Positions 9,942 through 22,864 of a stretch of DNA of 64,000 nt are shown one piece after another; position 1 is the stretch's first letter; each line of letters begins with the position of its first letter. The notes beneath the pieces were generated by a model. The model ran no database searches and was not told where the DNA came from. It saw only the letters and a program-made list of their open reading frames with translations. The position numbers were made by a program, and so were the translations under genes. This DNA comes from Lepiota brunneoincarnata (lineage: Eukaryota > Basidiomycota > Agaricomycetes > Agaricales > Agaricaceae), in the NCBI GenBank assembly GCA_023014365.1, contig JAEBUN010000020.1:372001-436000 (forward strand). The letters run 5' to 3'.

Positions 9942-12812
9942 ATGGCTCACTTCCAGGTCACCACCACTTCTCTTACCCCCACACGACCCGCGCCCTCGCC
10001 CCAGGTCCAGCGCCGCGCCACAAACGAATCCCCGTTCTCGGCCAGTAGCGCGCTAGCCAACTCGGGATATAGCTCATCTTTCACTAGCCCCAACTCCCCT
10101 TCAGGCTCGTCCTACAGTTATCCTTACACTGGCATTGGTAGCGTCCCCACTCGTGGCAACGTGGGCGATGAATTTTCCGGCTCGCGGGTCGTTCGCAGCG
10201 GTAACGTCAGTCTCAAGGAGGATGGGTTTGCCAGCTGGCTGTGGAAGGCCAAGTGGCTCATCCTTCGGGAACAGTCCTTGACCATACACAAAAACGAGGT
10301 TTGTCTCCCGATGTCTTCTTTTGTAGCGCCCCGTTAGGTTTATCGGCCCTTGTGCAGACATCCCCTCAGCAAGCTACCATTTGGTTGCGGGATATTTCAA
10401 ACATCGAACGGACGGATCTGAAGCCGTACTGTTTACTCCTGGAGACCAAGGATAAGAAATATTGGCTCTCGCTCAAGAACGACGAGGAACTCTATGGATG
10501 GCAGGACGATGTCTATTCCCGGAGTCCACTTATGGGTGTTAGCAACCCAACAAACTTTGTTCACCAGGTCCACGTCGGCTTTGATCCTGTTTCTGGCCAC
10601 TTTACAGTAGGCTTCCACCCCACCTTTCTGATAGCATCATGCGATACTAAATGCTATCACGACAGGGGCTACCAGAGCAATGGCACAAACTGCTAACCAA
10701 TTCGGCGATTACTCAAGAGGACTACGCCAAAAACCCCCAAGCCGTTCTCGACGTTCTCGAATTCTACACGGATCACCAGAAGCGCGAGATGGAAGAGATT
10801 GGTATGGGTAAGCGGCTTTCACCGATACCTTGCGCCACACAATTCTCAACCCACCTGCTTCCAAGGACCCCCTGCCCGCTTCAATGCCGGTACAGGTCTC
10901 GGCGGCCTGGGCAAGTCCATGGTGTCCTCTGCGACTGACCGGCCAGGCGTCAAGCGGCAGGATACTGCACCGCCCGGACTCGGCTCAGTTGAAACCGAGA
11001 GCCTATCAAGTGCGGCTCGGGCTGCTGCCGATCATGTCCACGGTTCACATGTTGCTGCTATCCAGTCTGCCGGCTCGACCACTCGATCGCCGCTGCCGAT
11101 TGTCACAACCGCAACTGTCCCGCAACCATCGCGCGTCGCCCCTGCACGCCCGCTGATTACCGCCACGCGCCAAGCCCCTCCAGCCCCTGTGGGTGCAGGT
11201 GTGGGTGGAAGTGCGAAAGATGTGGTTACTCCATCACCAGATGTATTACGGGCGCGTACCAAAGCACAAGGGCCTCCCCCTGCTGTGCTACCTGCGAGAG
11301 AAGATTCTTTGCAGGCGAATGCTAGTACACTTGCAAAGCAGCAGCAGTCAAGAGATAAGGAGAGGTACCAGCAGCAACAGCTAGAGCAGCAAAGGAGAGA
11401 GGAGCAGAAGAGGGAGGAGCAGAAGAAGGAGGATGCAAAGAGGGAGGAGCAGTTAAGAAACGAGGAGGAGAAACGATTGCAGGAGAAGCAGCAGCAAGAG
11501 AACCAGCAACCGCAGAAGGAGGAGCAGGCGAGACCGCAGATGGTGCAGGTCAGCAAATCTGCCCCGGTGCCTTCAACGCAACAGACAGCTGCGGGTGTGC
11601 AGCCGTTGCAGACGATAAAGAAGGTGCAAATCCAGCCGCAGGATAAGCCAAAGCCTTCAGGCGGGATTGCAGCTGCCGAGGCTGCGTTGACGAAACCCAA
11701 GGAGAAGAGGATCAGTACAATGACGGAAGTACAAATTATGGAAAAATTGAGGTCGGTGGTATCGGATGAGGACCCCAAGTTGTTGTACAGTAAGATCAAG
11801 AAGGTTGGGCAGGGGTGCGTGTTGTCGATTTTCAATTGTTGATAATCGACCGATTGATTGCCAGGGCGTCTGGGCATGTGTATGTCGCCAAAGCGCTGGC
11901 GACTGGGAAGAAGGTCGCAATCAAAGAGATGGACCTTGCGCATCAGCCGAGGAAGGAGTTAATCGTGAATGAGATTTTGGTGATGAAGGAATCGCAACAT
12001 CCGAATATTGTCAACTTTTTGGAGTCGTATCTCGTAAAGAGCACGGAGTTGTGGGTGGTGATGGAGTATATGGAGGGTGGAGCGCTGACGGATATCATTG
12101 AGAATAATTCGCTGGAGGAGGATCAGATTTCGAGCATTTGTTTGGAGGTGAGTAGTTGTGACGTGGGCTTTGAGCGCTTGATGCTGAAAGGGCAAAGACA
12201 TGTAAAGGTTTGGGGCACCTTCATAGTCAGAGTATTATCCATCGTGATATCAAATCGGACAATGTACTTTTGGACGCTCAAGGGCGTGTTAAAATCAGTA
12301 GGTGCTATATTCATTTGTCGGTCCAAAGATTGAGCTTGCTCCTAGCTGACTTTGGCTTCTGCGCCAAACTAACCGATCAAAAGTCCAAACGTGCTACGAT
12401 GGTCGGCACACCTTACTGGATGGCACCCGAAGTCGTCAAGCAAAAGGAATACGGCGCCAAAGTCGACATCTGGTCTCTCGGCATCATGGCCATCGAGATG
12501 ATCGAAAACGAGCCGCCCTACCTAGACGAGGAGCCACTTAAAGCATTGTATCTGATCGCGACGAATGGGACGCCGACACTGAAGAAGCCTGAGGCACTGA
12601 GCAGAGAGCTCAAAAGCTTTTTGGCTGTATGTCTCTGCGTGGATGTCGCCAGTCGGGCGACAGCTAATGAGCTACTCGAGGTGTGTCGAAACTGTTGTCA
12701 TCGAGGGACCCGCTGATGTTTTTTTTTTCAGCACGAGTTTTTGAAGAAGTCATGTGCATTGTCAGGGCTTGCGCCGTTGTTGCGGTTCAGGAATACAAAG
12801 CAGGGATCATGA
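9942..12812 (+). CDS. CLA4: PAK-family kinase Cla4 (PH-CRIB-kinase)
   Basis: Eight exons (9942-10298, 10358-10606, 10666-10807, 10866-11814, 11865-12147, 12198-12297, 12346-12680, 12732-12812) join in phase to 831 residues. Order: Ser/Thr-rich N terminus, PH domain (about residues 95-190, starting at [16 protein letters not shown]), CRIB motif [17 protein letters not shown] for Cdc42/Rac binding, a long Gln/Glu-rich linker with [13 protein letters not shown] repeats, and a complete kinase: [12 protein letters not shown] loop, VAIKEM lysine, HRDIKSDN catalytic loop, DFG, and GTPYWMAPE activation segment. PH plus CRIB separates Cla4 from Ste20, which lacks the PH domain. Cla4 acts below Cdc42 in septation, polarity and hyphal growth. 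CLA4 is reported close to the B mating-type locus in several mushrooms, and here it sits 5.3 kb from the first pheromone receptor. Confidence 0.96.
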
Positions 12813-13032
12813 GTGAGACGATGGCAGATGTATTTGTACTGTTTTGTGTTTTTCTTTCCGGGACATGTTTTGTTGGACGTGGGATGATGTCGATGATAAA
12901 TCGATTAGCTTACTTGAATTGGTTACTTGCTTGGCTTCAAACCTCCAACTAGCCCAGTCGTCTCTCTCATAGGTGCTCCGCAGCTCGGCTAGGCCAGACG
13001 AGGCTAAGCTAAAGCTAAGGCTCAGCTCTTCT

Positions 13033-14964
13033 ATGCAGGCTCTACCACTGTCGACGCTGTTGGCAGTGCGGTCTACTCCCGGAATGGCTAATCTGAACAC
13101 GATGATGGGCACCACTACCACCGGAAATGGTGCGGGTACTGGTGCCTCGTCGCCCTCGTCGGCAGCACTGGTTGGCACGTCGCCGCAGATCGGGGGTGTA
13201 CCAACGACACTTGGTTTGCGTCGTCCTGGTAGTAATCCGACCACGCCCCTTGGTTTCAATTCTGGTTCTGGGTTTAATGCAGGGAACTCGGTGGGAGGTA
13301 GCGCGAGCGAGATAACGAGTGGCGGAGTGACGTCCCCAATAACGGCCATCGGATCTTCGGGACTTGGTCTCGGACACGGGGGAGGCGGGGCTGTAGGGAA
13401 CGCTGGTACAATAACAGACCCGGTATATGCCTCGGTCTCGCATTTGCTCAACCGCGCGTACTCGTTACCTTGTTCAACTGCTGCACAGGCATTTTCGCAG
13501 CTTGTGCAGCCGACGGCGAGGTTCCAATTGGCTTTGGATGCGCTGTTACCCTTGTTGGATTCGAATCGAAATATCGAGGTGTGTTGCTCCCCCCCCCCCT
13601 TTGTTGCCCTCGTTTTGTTCGTTGGTAATTGATTTATGATTTGGTGCTAGCTCGCGCAAAGGATTCTAGTTTCGTTTATTCTGTACTCGCTCTATGCACC
13701 TCATCCGATTACTATCAACCCATTCAAGAGTGTCTTGTTTGTCGCGTATAATAAGGAGAGGGAGAAGGCTATTATGGCTACGCATGAGGGAGGCGTCAGC
13801 CCGAATGAACAGTTGGTGTGGGTGTTGTGGAAGATTTTGAAAGGTGATGGTAATGATGTGAGTCTTCTTTTTTTCCCTTGGAGGACTTCAATACTGAAGT
13901 CCCCGCAGATCGGACCTTACTCCCCGAGTACTCTGGCGCGCTCACCTCTACCGACCAAACTTAGAGCTGTAAATTTAGTCCTTGATGATGAACTGTATAA
14001 TAGTGTCACTGACATGTGCGTTCCTCCTGCCTATCGCTGTTGTTATTGACTAGCACTGATACTACGTTCGCAGAGACGATGTTACATATTCATATTTCCA
14101 GAAACAACAAAATACATACGGACAGCAGGCCTCCGGCAATAACAATGGCAACGGTAGCATTACGACCCTCAGGAATTCGACAATAAGCGAACCCGTAACC
14201 CATTCACCGATCACAGACGAGGAGGAGAGGAGGAACGAGCGCATTGTACAGGGCATGAGGCTCTTGTTGATCGCGCGAGAACGAGTACTGACACTCTCCG
14301 AACAACGGGTGCATTCCCCCCCTCCATCTACTAGCAACTTCCTAGTACTCATCACTCACCACATAGATGCTTTTCCCTCTGATCAACGAAGTGACTGCTT
14401 CTCGTATCATCACCTCCCTTGATTTCACACCTATCGTCGCGCGGAATCCAACGATAGCACATCCGCTTTTCGTGGGGCTCCTGAACAGTGCCTCGGAAGA
14501 AAACAACAATGTTTTTCACTTCCTCGATGTGTTGCCTTTCCTTCCGCCCTCGCTTGCCAGTATGGACCTCATGGGTCGTTTGTTGCGTGATCAGACGTAT
14601 ATCAAACTCCCTGGGTGTTCGACTGTAGCTGACCTCGTGCGGATGGAAGTCTTGGGAAGGTTTATCCACGAGTGTATTAACTGGCTTGAGAAGGCAGAGA
14701 GAGAGGAGAAAGAAGGGCTGATAAGCGACGACCGGTTTGCCAAGGGTGTGCAGAACGTAAGGCCATCATTTTGCAATCTCGGGTGTTTCTGAGCAGGTCT
14801 ACCACTTACAGCTCTGCCGTTTCTTCAATTCTTTGATCAAACTCCACATCGTTGATCCATCCTCCGATGTCGACTCGGCAGAGATGACACATTTCGCGCT
14901 TAGGTATTCGCGTTTCGAGGATGCTAATGCGCTGTACCGCTTGTTGGCTTTGAGCAAGTATTAG
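13033..14964 (+). CDS. CNOT11: CCR4-NOT complex subunit 11 (CNOT11-like)
   Basis: Six exons (13033-13578, 13651-13857, 13909-14015, 14074-14308, 14367-14756, 14812-14964) give 545 residues with consistent phases. The N terminus is a Gly/Thr/Ser-rich low-complexity stretch; the start is set at the first in-frame ATG, 13033. The helical core includes AQRILVSFILYSLYAPHPIT and INPFKSVLFVA, and the C terminus (LPFLPPSLASMDLMGRLL, LCRFFNSLIKLHIVD, FALRYSRFEDANALYRLLAL) resembles the conserved C-terminal domain of human CNOT11, which ends in a similar FSRIREAAGLFRLL motif. CNOT11 binds NOT1 together with CNOT10 as the N-terminal module of the deadenylase complex. Budding yeast lacks it, so its presence fits a basidiomycete. 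The assignment rests on remembered family pattern, not a search. Confidence 0.85.
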
Positions 14965-16466
14965 GTTTTGCAGATGATTATGTCCCCCCTTACTCTTTTC
15001 TTATCTTATTCCGCCCGGATGGCCACAACGAATGCCTTGGTTCTGCATCCATGCACTCTTATTTCGGTTCACCCGTGGCTGTATGTATGTTAATATGCGG
15101 AATCGGTTTTATCCTTGCCCCGTGCATAACATGTCCTTTCAGCTACGCTTTACGTACATTATTATCACTATGTTGTCATGAGCTGCATAAATCCTCTTAC
15201 GAAGAACTAACACGAATTAAATCCATGACGGAAGAAACATCAGCGACGTTTATATTAACACATGAGCTGCGGTTATTAGATCACAATTATTATTCATTGA
15301 TCAAGCGAGAGCAACTGAGGGATCACGGTCAGTAGTAACGGGATGATGCGGCTGATGACCAGTTCTAGGTGTATTAGCATCACCCGAGTCGTTACTGGCT
15401 CCATCGCGGTCAGCAGGGGCTTGGTCCCGAGGATCAGCTGGCGACTAGATATAATTCGAACTTCAGTATCGCCAGCAGGAGTAAATACCACCCACAAGAT
15501 CTCCAAGATGAAGCTCCCGCGAGAGTTTATCAGCAACTCCATCTACTTCGCGGGTGTACTGTCCGGTGTGGAGAACGCGGGGTCCAATTTCTTCCTGGGC
15601 AGTGGCACCGGACAGTATACCGCCGTGTTGCAAAAAGTGTTCAAGGGGCACCGGAGAGTGAGTTATTGGATGGTGTATGACGGGTGCCTCGTGTGTCTCT
15701 TCGCGGATGGGGATGATGGTTTCAGTGCAGCTTCTATCAATAGCTAGGAGCGAGGGGTTAGGGAAGTTATGGAATGTATAAATGGAACTTGCTCTTTTTC
15801 TCAATTATGGGTTGAATAACATGGTGCACGTGGTAGTGCGTGTGTTCTATGATGGTAGTGCCTTTGTCGATGACTGTGCGTTCTTTCTCGACGTGAGCCT
15901 AGTCCCCTCAGAAAGTTGAGCTCGTGGTGGTTTGGGGAGTGTGTGTCAGGGTTAGGACGTACGAGGGAATCGCGGTGCTGCCGCACTTGGCTCTCAAAGC
16001 GACGATGATCTTCAGCCTCGTTGGCGTGGACTTGGCGGATGTTGGTTATGGGGTGGACCTACAAAGGATTTAACTTGAATCGGTGAAAAAACGAAAAGGC
16101 GCATACGCGTTTATGGATTTGTTCCGGCAATATCTCGTCGGGGGCGTGAATTGGTTGAATGTGGTGTTGTACGCGATGTACTGTGTGCAACTCATGCGTA
16201 AATGATAAACTATGTCACGATAAAGCCAGAGCGTACTGTGTTTGTGGCGCTCCAGAAAGCGCCGAACATTTTCGGCTTCGAGATAACGGATATGCTCTTG
16301 GATAACGGCTATATAAACGCAAATTAGACGATATGTCCCCCCCCCTCCCAAACACTGCAATCGACTGACGATTTAGTTGGGTCGTGTCCTCCCGGACGCT
16401 ATCAGCGGACATGACTATCACGCGCGTTATGCTCGTTGTATCCGCTTTGGTGCATTGCTCCAAGAA
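14965..16466. other. Region without a confidently assigned gene
   Basis: Between CNOT11 and the next plausible gene, open frames overlap on both strands (for example 15343-15747 plus, 15463-15804 minus) but none shows a recognisable domain and none joins to a neighbour by a good intron. Checked on both strands for small frames ending in a Cys-aliphatic-aliphatic-X tail, as a pheromone precursor would; none was found. Confidence 0.4.
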
Positions 16467-16986
16467 CTAAATCCAATAAGAATAGACTCCAGCATGACGG
16501 GAGGGAAAGTACACACGATCTGAATGGTTATTGGCGCCAGGAGAGATACCCGAGCCTGCGTTTAGCCCTTGGTCTGCAGAGTGAACACCTGAAGTACGGT
16601 TACGACCTCCCATAGAATTCGGTGATGAAGCATCTACGTCAGGGGTGGACGATGAACAATCCACCCACATATTAACGAGGGGGGGGAACTTACCCTCAAT
16701 AGAGCGTCGATTCGCTGCGTCAGGATGGGTGCTGGCAAGGGAACCGCCGTGTGCAGCGGCGGAGTCGGTTCCATGACCAGCAATATTACCTCCACGAGTA
16801 CGTTCCCCACTATATTCCGTTGTCGCTTCCGGAGCGGGCTTGCCAGAAGTCCCTGGACCTCTTCCGGGAGGGAGTTTGCGTGATCCAGTACGAGCCGGAG
16901 TCTGAGTAGAATCATTGGCTAGGCGGCCGTTAGCGACGTTGGGGTGGGTGTTATTTTGCTGCATCATATCCTTGACGGCGCTTCCA
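16467..16986 (-). CDS. Hypothetical low-complexity protein, C-terminal exon
   Basis: A minus-strand open exon with a good acceptor (CCGTTTAG) at about 16992 encodes GIGSAVKDMMQQNN followed by about 160 residues rich in Gly, Ser, Thr, Pro and Asn, and stops at TAG 16467. The composition looks like an intrinsically disordered tail and is unlike the shadow frames around it. Upstream exons are probably in 17000-17720, where the segment with PGYEHMEHQELQANYRKHN is the most protein-like piece, but I could not join them. No family recognised. Confidence 0.35.
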
Positions 16987-17103
16987 ATACCTAAACGGAG
17001 GAAAATTAGCCTCTGGCATCAGGACATACAGGTAGCCTACCCATATCGTGGACGAGCTAAGTCAGTGATGGAAGGAGAGATTCTCGAGCATCGTGTGGAG
17101 TGA

Positions 17104-18117
17104 CTTTGAGCTATAGTATCAATTATGTCTTGGGAGCAATCGGGAGTGGTGAAGTCGATGAGAAACGCTCCGCGGTGGAACATCCGAAGGGTTGAGTATT
17201 GACCCGACTTTGTGAAAGATCCCCACCGGTTTTGTCGACCGCCCTGATCCTGGCGTCCAGCAAACCTCTTGCAGGATATCTAGAATTGCCCTGTCTCCTA
17301 TTTTATTTCAGTAATTAGCGGGTAAAACATTGATCGGTGCCGCTTGGGCGGCTTTGAAATGCATGACGCACATGAAAGGAGTTTTTGTGGGAACCAGTGC
17401 TGGGTGTACAAATTTTGCCGGGTCTCAAGGCTTTTCTAATGACATTGTGTTTTCTGTAGTTAGCCTGAAGCTCCTGGTGTTCCATATGTTCATAGCCGGG
17501 AACGGTAATGAAGGCGGGATCTCGTCCTGGCATGAGGTGACCATACGTATCAGAGCAAACTATTGAACAAGGCAGCTCATTGACTCGAACGATACGCACT
17601 AAGCAGCGTAGATGGGCAATGGATAGTCTACATCGTTGTGTGAATTGCCAACAAACGCAGTGACTAATTGGGTTGGTCGGAGTTGATGGGGAAGGTTTAC
17701 CTAAACCCACCAATGGTCACCCTCAGCCCGCCATACGGTGCCTAGAAATGCCCATCCCCTTGTTTAGCGAAGCAGTCACCACACATAGAAATCCGAAGGA
17801 GAGGCTATCCTTGTTTTCGTTAAGGAAGTTGGATTGTCATCGCTCTTTGGGTCAATACCTCAAGGCTCCGGACTCAATGCGCTCATACGAGCGCGCGACT
17901 CTAACCATCAAGCATATTCTCAGTGTAAAGAGACACAATGAAAACATACGTATGGCACCTTGTTCTCAGAAGCTCTAAATATGCTCCAGAGACGATTTCG
18001 TTGATTCTCGCCCACCCGCCCGCCTTGACCTCCCGCTGATCCTCAGTGGCCTTTTCGTGTCCTCTCTCTATCGTTCCGAATAATTAGATTTGGAACTGGC
18101 AAGACGATCAGCCGACA
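17104..18117. other. Upstream region of the first pheromone receptor gene
   Basis: About 1 kb before the STE3 start at 18118. It may hold minus-strand exons of the unknown gene at 16467 (see 17315-17713). ACAATG-type HMG-box cores occur at 17935 and, reversed, at 17444. No CaaX-ending small frame with a start codon was found on either strand. Confidence 0.35.
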
Positions 18118-19956
18118 ATGACTGCCGCGCCTTCCGTGGTGTCTTTCATATGTACTGTGATCCTGGCGATTTTCGTATTTGTCCGCCGGGTACGGGTGAA
18201 TGTTGCAAACTTGGCGCTTGTATCTTGGCTCCTGGGCTGCAACTTTGTACACGGCATCAATGCTATTATGTGGTCCTCTAATGTCGACCTCAAGGGACTG
18301 GCGTGGTGCGACATCGGTGGGTCATACATATCCCGGTTTTTCCAATGGGGGCATTTCAGACTGAATCCACCCACCCCACGGGTTCTAGTGACAAAGCTTG
18401 TGCTGGCTACCACTGTCGCGATACCTGGAGCATGTCTATGCATTTCGCGTTATTTAGAGATGATCTCCTCGACCCGCAGTATCCCGTCTGGCGCGAAGGC
18501 AATGCAAAACAGAAGATTATTTGATGCATTCATCTGTTATTTCATCCCCTTGATTTATATGCCGCTGCGTATGTGTCCATTTATCACTCCTTTTTCAAGT
18601 AGCATTGCTAATGTATCCAAAGACATCGTTGGACAAGATTACAGATTCGATATTGTTCAAGGGGTCGGCTGCATGGCGTCTATTCACCCTTCCACCCTTG
18701 CATCCGTGGTGGTATGGATGCCCCATATCATCATGTGTATTCTTTCGCTGGTAATTTCGGGTACGTCTGGTCCCCACTTGCCAGGGGATCCCGCTAAGTG
18801 AATTATTCAGGGATTGCCGTGCATAATTCCTTTCGTCACGCTACTACCCATTTCTCTGTCCACATCGAAGATCGCTCATCCATGAATTCGTCTATCTGGA
18901 GTCGCACCCTCACCATTTCAATCGTGACGGCCAGCGTCACGTTGCTCGTCATCATTTTCTCAATGTTCTCACTGCCGATGACGGACTCTTGGCTCTCTTG
19001 GAAGCACGTTCATGAACATTTTACGGAGGTTCGCATTGTCGGAGACAAAAGCGAGGTTACAGGTATCAAGACAATTTGGTGGGGTATGCGAGGTATTACC
19101 CTCACCTATATCGCTCTTGTCTTGCTCCTCGGCGAGGAGACCAGAGATATCTTCAAGTATCTTCGAAGCGCAATTATTAAGATGCCATCAATCTCCATGA
19201 CCCTTCGGTGAGCCCGTTATTTATTTATTTATGTGATTCGCTCCATCTAATCCACGTTTCACAGTCGCGACCAGAACGATGACTTTAATCGCCCACCCTC
19301 TTGGAACAGACGTGCACGACCTTTGACGCTTGAGCTCAGATCTGGTTGGGACGACGACCTCAACGTCAAGCCCTCTAGGAGCCCCAAGGGATCTAAGAGA
19401 AGCTTGAAGTTCTCTCCTCCCGCGAGCCCTAGCCCTAGTCCTAGCCCGAGCACCATGGAGTATGAGTTTATGAGGTCTACAATGCCCTACCTCGGTTCAG
19501 GGATAGGTGATTCTGTCGGATTCCATGCTCCAGTCCCTTCCCACCCCCGTATATACACCGCCATTCAAGACAGTCAAACCGGTCGCGAGCCAGGAAATCC
19601 TGTACGAGACTCCACCGCCACGCCCGATTGCGACACCTCCGGCTTCTCACCGACGCACCCATAATAAGACACATAACCCGACGGAATCCAAGGCAAGCAA
19701 CATTAGATCTATGTTGGAGGAGCACTGGCCTGTTCCGCCTATCTTGGTTCCCTCTCCAGTTCCCTCAAGTGATGATTGCTTTAGCGAAGAACATGTTTCT
19801 CCTACCCGTGCCAGCTCCCCTGCTTTGTCGATTGAAGAGAGACGGCAGGCGTGTTCTTATTTCCCCACTTCTTCCTATCCTTGTGTCCAGGATACGCCGT
19901 TTGAAGGCTCTTCAGTTTGTTCGCCTTCACCTCTGCCAGCGGAATGTGAAGCTTGA
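18118..19956 (+). CDS. STE3: STE3-type pheromone receptor, divergent class
   Basis: A seven-helix G-protein-coupled receptor of the a-factor receptor (STE3) family, which senses farnesylated peptide pheromones. Exons 18118-18316, 18389-18568, 18623-18760, 18811-19207 and 19265 onward join in phase. Helices 1-2 are VVSFICTVILAIFVFV and LALVSWLLGCNFVHGINAIM; the family landmark AWCDI-TKLVLATTVAIPGACL-CISR follows, as do the YFIPLIYMPL helix and the later helices to LTYIALVLLLGEETRDIF. The usual N-terminal FPWHL/AWNSGTC block of mating-type receptors is missing, which suggests a receptor-like paralogue outside mating specificity. The cytoplasmic tail reads to 19664 in the first frame; one surplus base near 19506-19521 would instead extend it through a more protein-like Pro/Ser-rich tail to 19956, the end given here. 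Confidence 0.88.
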
Positions 19957-21088
19957 GAAAGCAAGACCTAGGCGTCCAAGTCTCCGGAGCCTGCGGGGTA
20001 GCCGCAGCAAGGACGTACTTGGTCAAGGGCGTATTCCTGGCACCGACGTGATTCATATGGCGATTGTTCAGGAGACTGTTTAGTTTATACCACAAGAGCA
20101 CAGGATGACTTTTTTTTTTTTTTTTTTTCGTCTTCGATTTCGTTTTGCACGCTTGTTCGAAAGTTGTATGATATTTGAACCCAGTAACGACAGTGTAGCG
20201 AACCATCAGCATCACTTTTCTCTCCGACACGATGTTTTTTAGTTTTACCCATGTAGCCATACCGAATCTGATACTTTACGACCTGCGTAGTTATCAATAA
20301 TATACTAGGCCAGTGGCGTTCCCACCTTATTGTTCAAGTGGACGCTTACATAAGCACTCCCATCAAAGGACAGAACAATAAAGACAATAAGCTGGGTGAA
20401 GCGCGATGGCATACAAAGGTGCGATGGGGGCTGTCCCTCCTCTTTCCCCTCGTCTCTCACCTCCCAACTACTCTGTGATCCATGTTGCACTCCCCTCGTT
20501 GCCGTGAACGACGTCTGGTATGGTTGGCTGTGTCGAGTTGCACTCCTGGGTAGGTTTGGGCCCCTGGTGCGTCACTCCCTTGTCTCTTCATTTCTCTGCG
20601 AACATATGGATACCGCCTTTAGGTGGATTCTCGCTGCCTTGGAAATGGGCCCGGATGCGAGTCCCGTTGGAGGACAAGGGTTTATCGCACTCGCTCTCAG
20701 CGACATTGTGCCCTTCGCCTGGGCAAAGGGGATGGATATATTTGGACAAGACCCTTCTTTCCATTTACGGACGGCTACAAAGTAATATCCTGGAATGGAA
20801 ACCGCCCCTCCTTCTCTTCTCGGTTGCCCGGATTTGGACAACATAAGGCGACATCCAAATGTGGTGGAATAACCTGACGTGATGGCCTGGAGGACAAGGG
20901 GACAGCCTAAACTGCGTGCAGCAAGGGAAAATCGGAGCATTTGCTCTTATAGCTGGACGGTAGTGCGAACCGAATCCCTACCGCCCAGCTGATTTTAATC
21001 CTCCTGTACTCTTAAAGAGTCCCCAAGTACTCGAGGATCTCTCCGGACCCCTTTCTTTCATCGCCAGTTCTACCAGAGAGGACGGAAA
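19957..21088. other. Intergenic region between two receptor genes
   Basis: It contains an 18-base T run at 20110-20127, probably the 3' flank of the first receptor, and several open frames with no recognisable product. ACAAAGG occurs at 20415 and a reversed ACAATG core at 20704, both possible HMG-box pheromone-response sites upstream of the second receptor. No believable pheromone precursor frame was found here. Confidence 0.4.
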
Positions 21089-22864
21089 ATGTCGTACCCC
21101 GCCAATTACCCTAACTGGGTCTTCTCCCTCTTCTCTTTTATTGGCTTCATCTTGGTTTGCATTCCATTCCCATGGCACCTCGAGGGTAAGATCACTGCTT
21201 GGGTGACTCAATCTCCTGCTTTGAGCTAACCTTCTCTCTCTTTCCATCAGCCTGGAATACGGGAACCTGCCTCTATATGGCTTGGACAGCTATCGCCTGC
21301 CTTAATCAGTTCATCAATTCCATCGTATGGAATGGGAACGCGATTAACTGGGCCCCTGTCTGGTGTGATATCTGTTGGTCACAAATCTTTCTTTCAACGC
21401 CCGATCTGTGAGCTTAAACGATAATCCTAGCTGCCAAAATTATTGTCGGTACCGCAGTTGGCATTCCCGCGGCTTCGCTCTGCTATCAACCGTCGTCTCT
21501 ATCACATCGCTTCAGTGCGATCTGTGACTATCACAAAGGCCGAAAAGCGCCGTGCAATCATGGTTGATCTGGCTATCGGCCTTGGCCTCCCCGTCCTCGA
21601 AATGATTCTCCGTAAGTACTCGCAAGTGTGGTTACCATCTTGTGACTTGGGGTATTTATTTATATATTGTAGAATACATCCCTCAAGGTCATCGCTTCAA
21701 TATCTTTGAAGACATCGGGTGCTGGCCCTTCACCTACGATACCTGGGTTGCGTACCTTCTCGTTTCCGCTCCCCCTGTCTGCATCGGTCTCGTCTCTGCC
21801 GTCTATGCTGTTCTCAGCATCCGCGCCTTCAATCAGAGTCGTGAACAGTCAAAGGAGATGCTCTCCAGCTACTCCAACCTCTCGTCTAGTCGTTATTTCC
21901 GACTTATGGCCCTTGCGGGTATTGAAATTCTTTGCACTGTCCCCCTTGGCGCCTACTCCATCTACCTCAACGCCGGTGATGGTGGGATTAGCCCCTGGAT
22001 CAGTTGGGAGGATACCCACCGCGGCTTCTCACGCGTTGATCAGATTCCTGCTATGCTCTGGCGTAGCGACGGCATCACCTGAGGCTGCTCTTGAACTGTG
22101 CAGGTGGTTGTGTGTTGCCTGTGCAGTGCCTCTTTTTCGGTTTCTTCGGCTTTGCCGACGAGGCCAAGAGGCACTACCGTCTTGCTCTCACCTCGGTCGC
22201 CAAACGCGTTGGTTACTCCACTGGTACCTTTGGCGGCTCGACTGGTGTCGTTACTTCTGCCTCGTACGTATATCGTAATTTTTCTCACCAAGAACAGCTT
22301 CTCACCTTTACTCCATTCAGGATGTCGAAAGGTGGCGTCTCTTCTCAATCCAACCACCTCCCCATCTTCGGCAAAGAGAAACTCGACCGCAAAAACTCCT
22401 ATGAATCCTTCTCGGACGGCACTGCCTCCTTCAACGACATTGGCGGTCTTCTCACCGCTCCTCCCACCCTTAACGAAAAGCCCAGCACCATCGGTAGCAC
22501 CAAGAAGACGAAAATTGGTGACGAAATCTTCAGCCCTTCTTTCCAATATGACGGCCTTGCTCTTCCTGACATCGGCGGTACACTGTCGGATTATAGCTCC
22601 GAACCAGCATCGCCTATAATTCTTTCCTCACCAGGATCGTTTTTATCGTCATCATTATCATCGTCGTCGTCTTCGGCTTCGAGTATCTCTATCCCCGAAC
22701 CTGTCGTGATACGCTCCGATGCGATGGGTGGCGCTGATGTTGCGGCTTCGATTCGTCGTGCCTCCCGTGTCAGTGTTAGCAGTCTCCCTGGGATCCAGGT
22801 TAGCCCTGCTTCTGCTCCTGCTACTGTCGAGGATTCCCGCCGCAATTCGCATGATATGGTGTAA
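21089..22864 (+). CDS. STE3: STE3-type mating pheromone receptor (frame breaks present)
   Basis: A classical B mating-type receptor. Exons 21089-21185, 21251-21373, 21431-21611, 21673-22263 and 22321-22864. Helix 1 ends at the IPFPWHLE block, then AWNTGTCLYMAW, INWAPVWCDI, ASLC-INRRLY, QYIPQGHRFNIFEDIGCWP, the SRYFRLMALAGIEIL helix, ALELCRWL and FFGFFGFADEAKRHY, followed by a Ser-rich cytoplasmic tail of about 200 residues with a long Ser run. The reading frame is broken three times, each by one surplus base: at about 21484 (inside ASLC/INRR), 22071-22072 (before EAALELCRW) and 22126 (before LFFGFFGF). Exon lengths exceed the phase-consistent lengths by exactly 1 and 2. With sequencing error the likeliest cause, I call it a gene of about 510 residues; if the breaks are real it is a recent pseudogene. 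Confidence 0.85.

Noticed and set aside
11032..11943. Long Cys/Ser-rich open frame opposite CLA4
   Set aside because: It mirrors the Gln/Glu-rich linker of the kinase on the other strand, a compositional shadow with no support of its own.
12973..13032. Extension of CNOT11 upstream of 13033
   Set aside because: The only start there is GTG, which is not expected in a nuclear gene; the first ATG is at 13033.
17560..17600. Minus-strand CLVQ tail
   Set aside because: The frame from its ATG is only six residues long.
20363..20480. Minus-strand frame ending CSVL between the receptors
   Set aside because: No ATG in the open frame and no workable intron to one.
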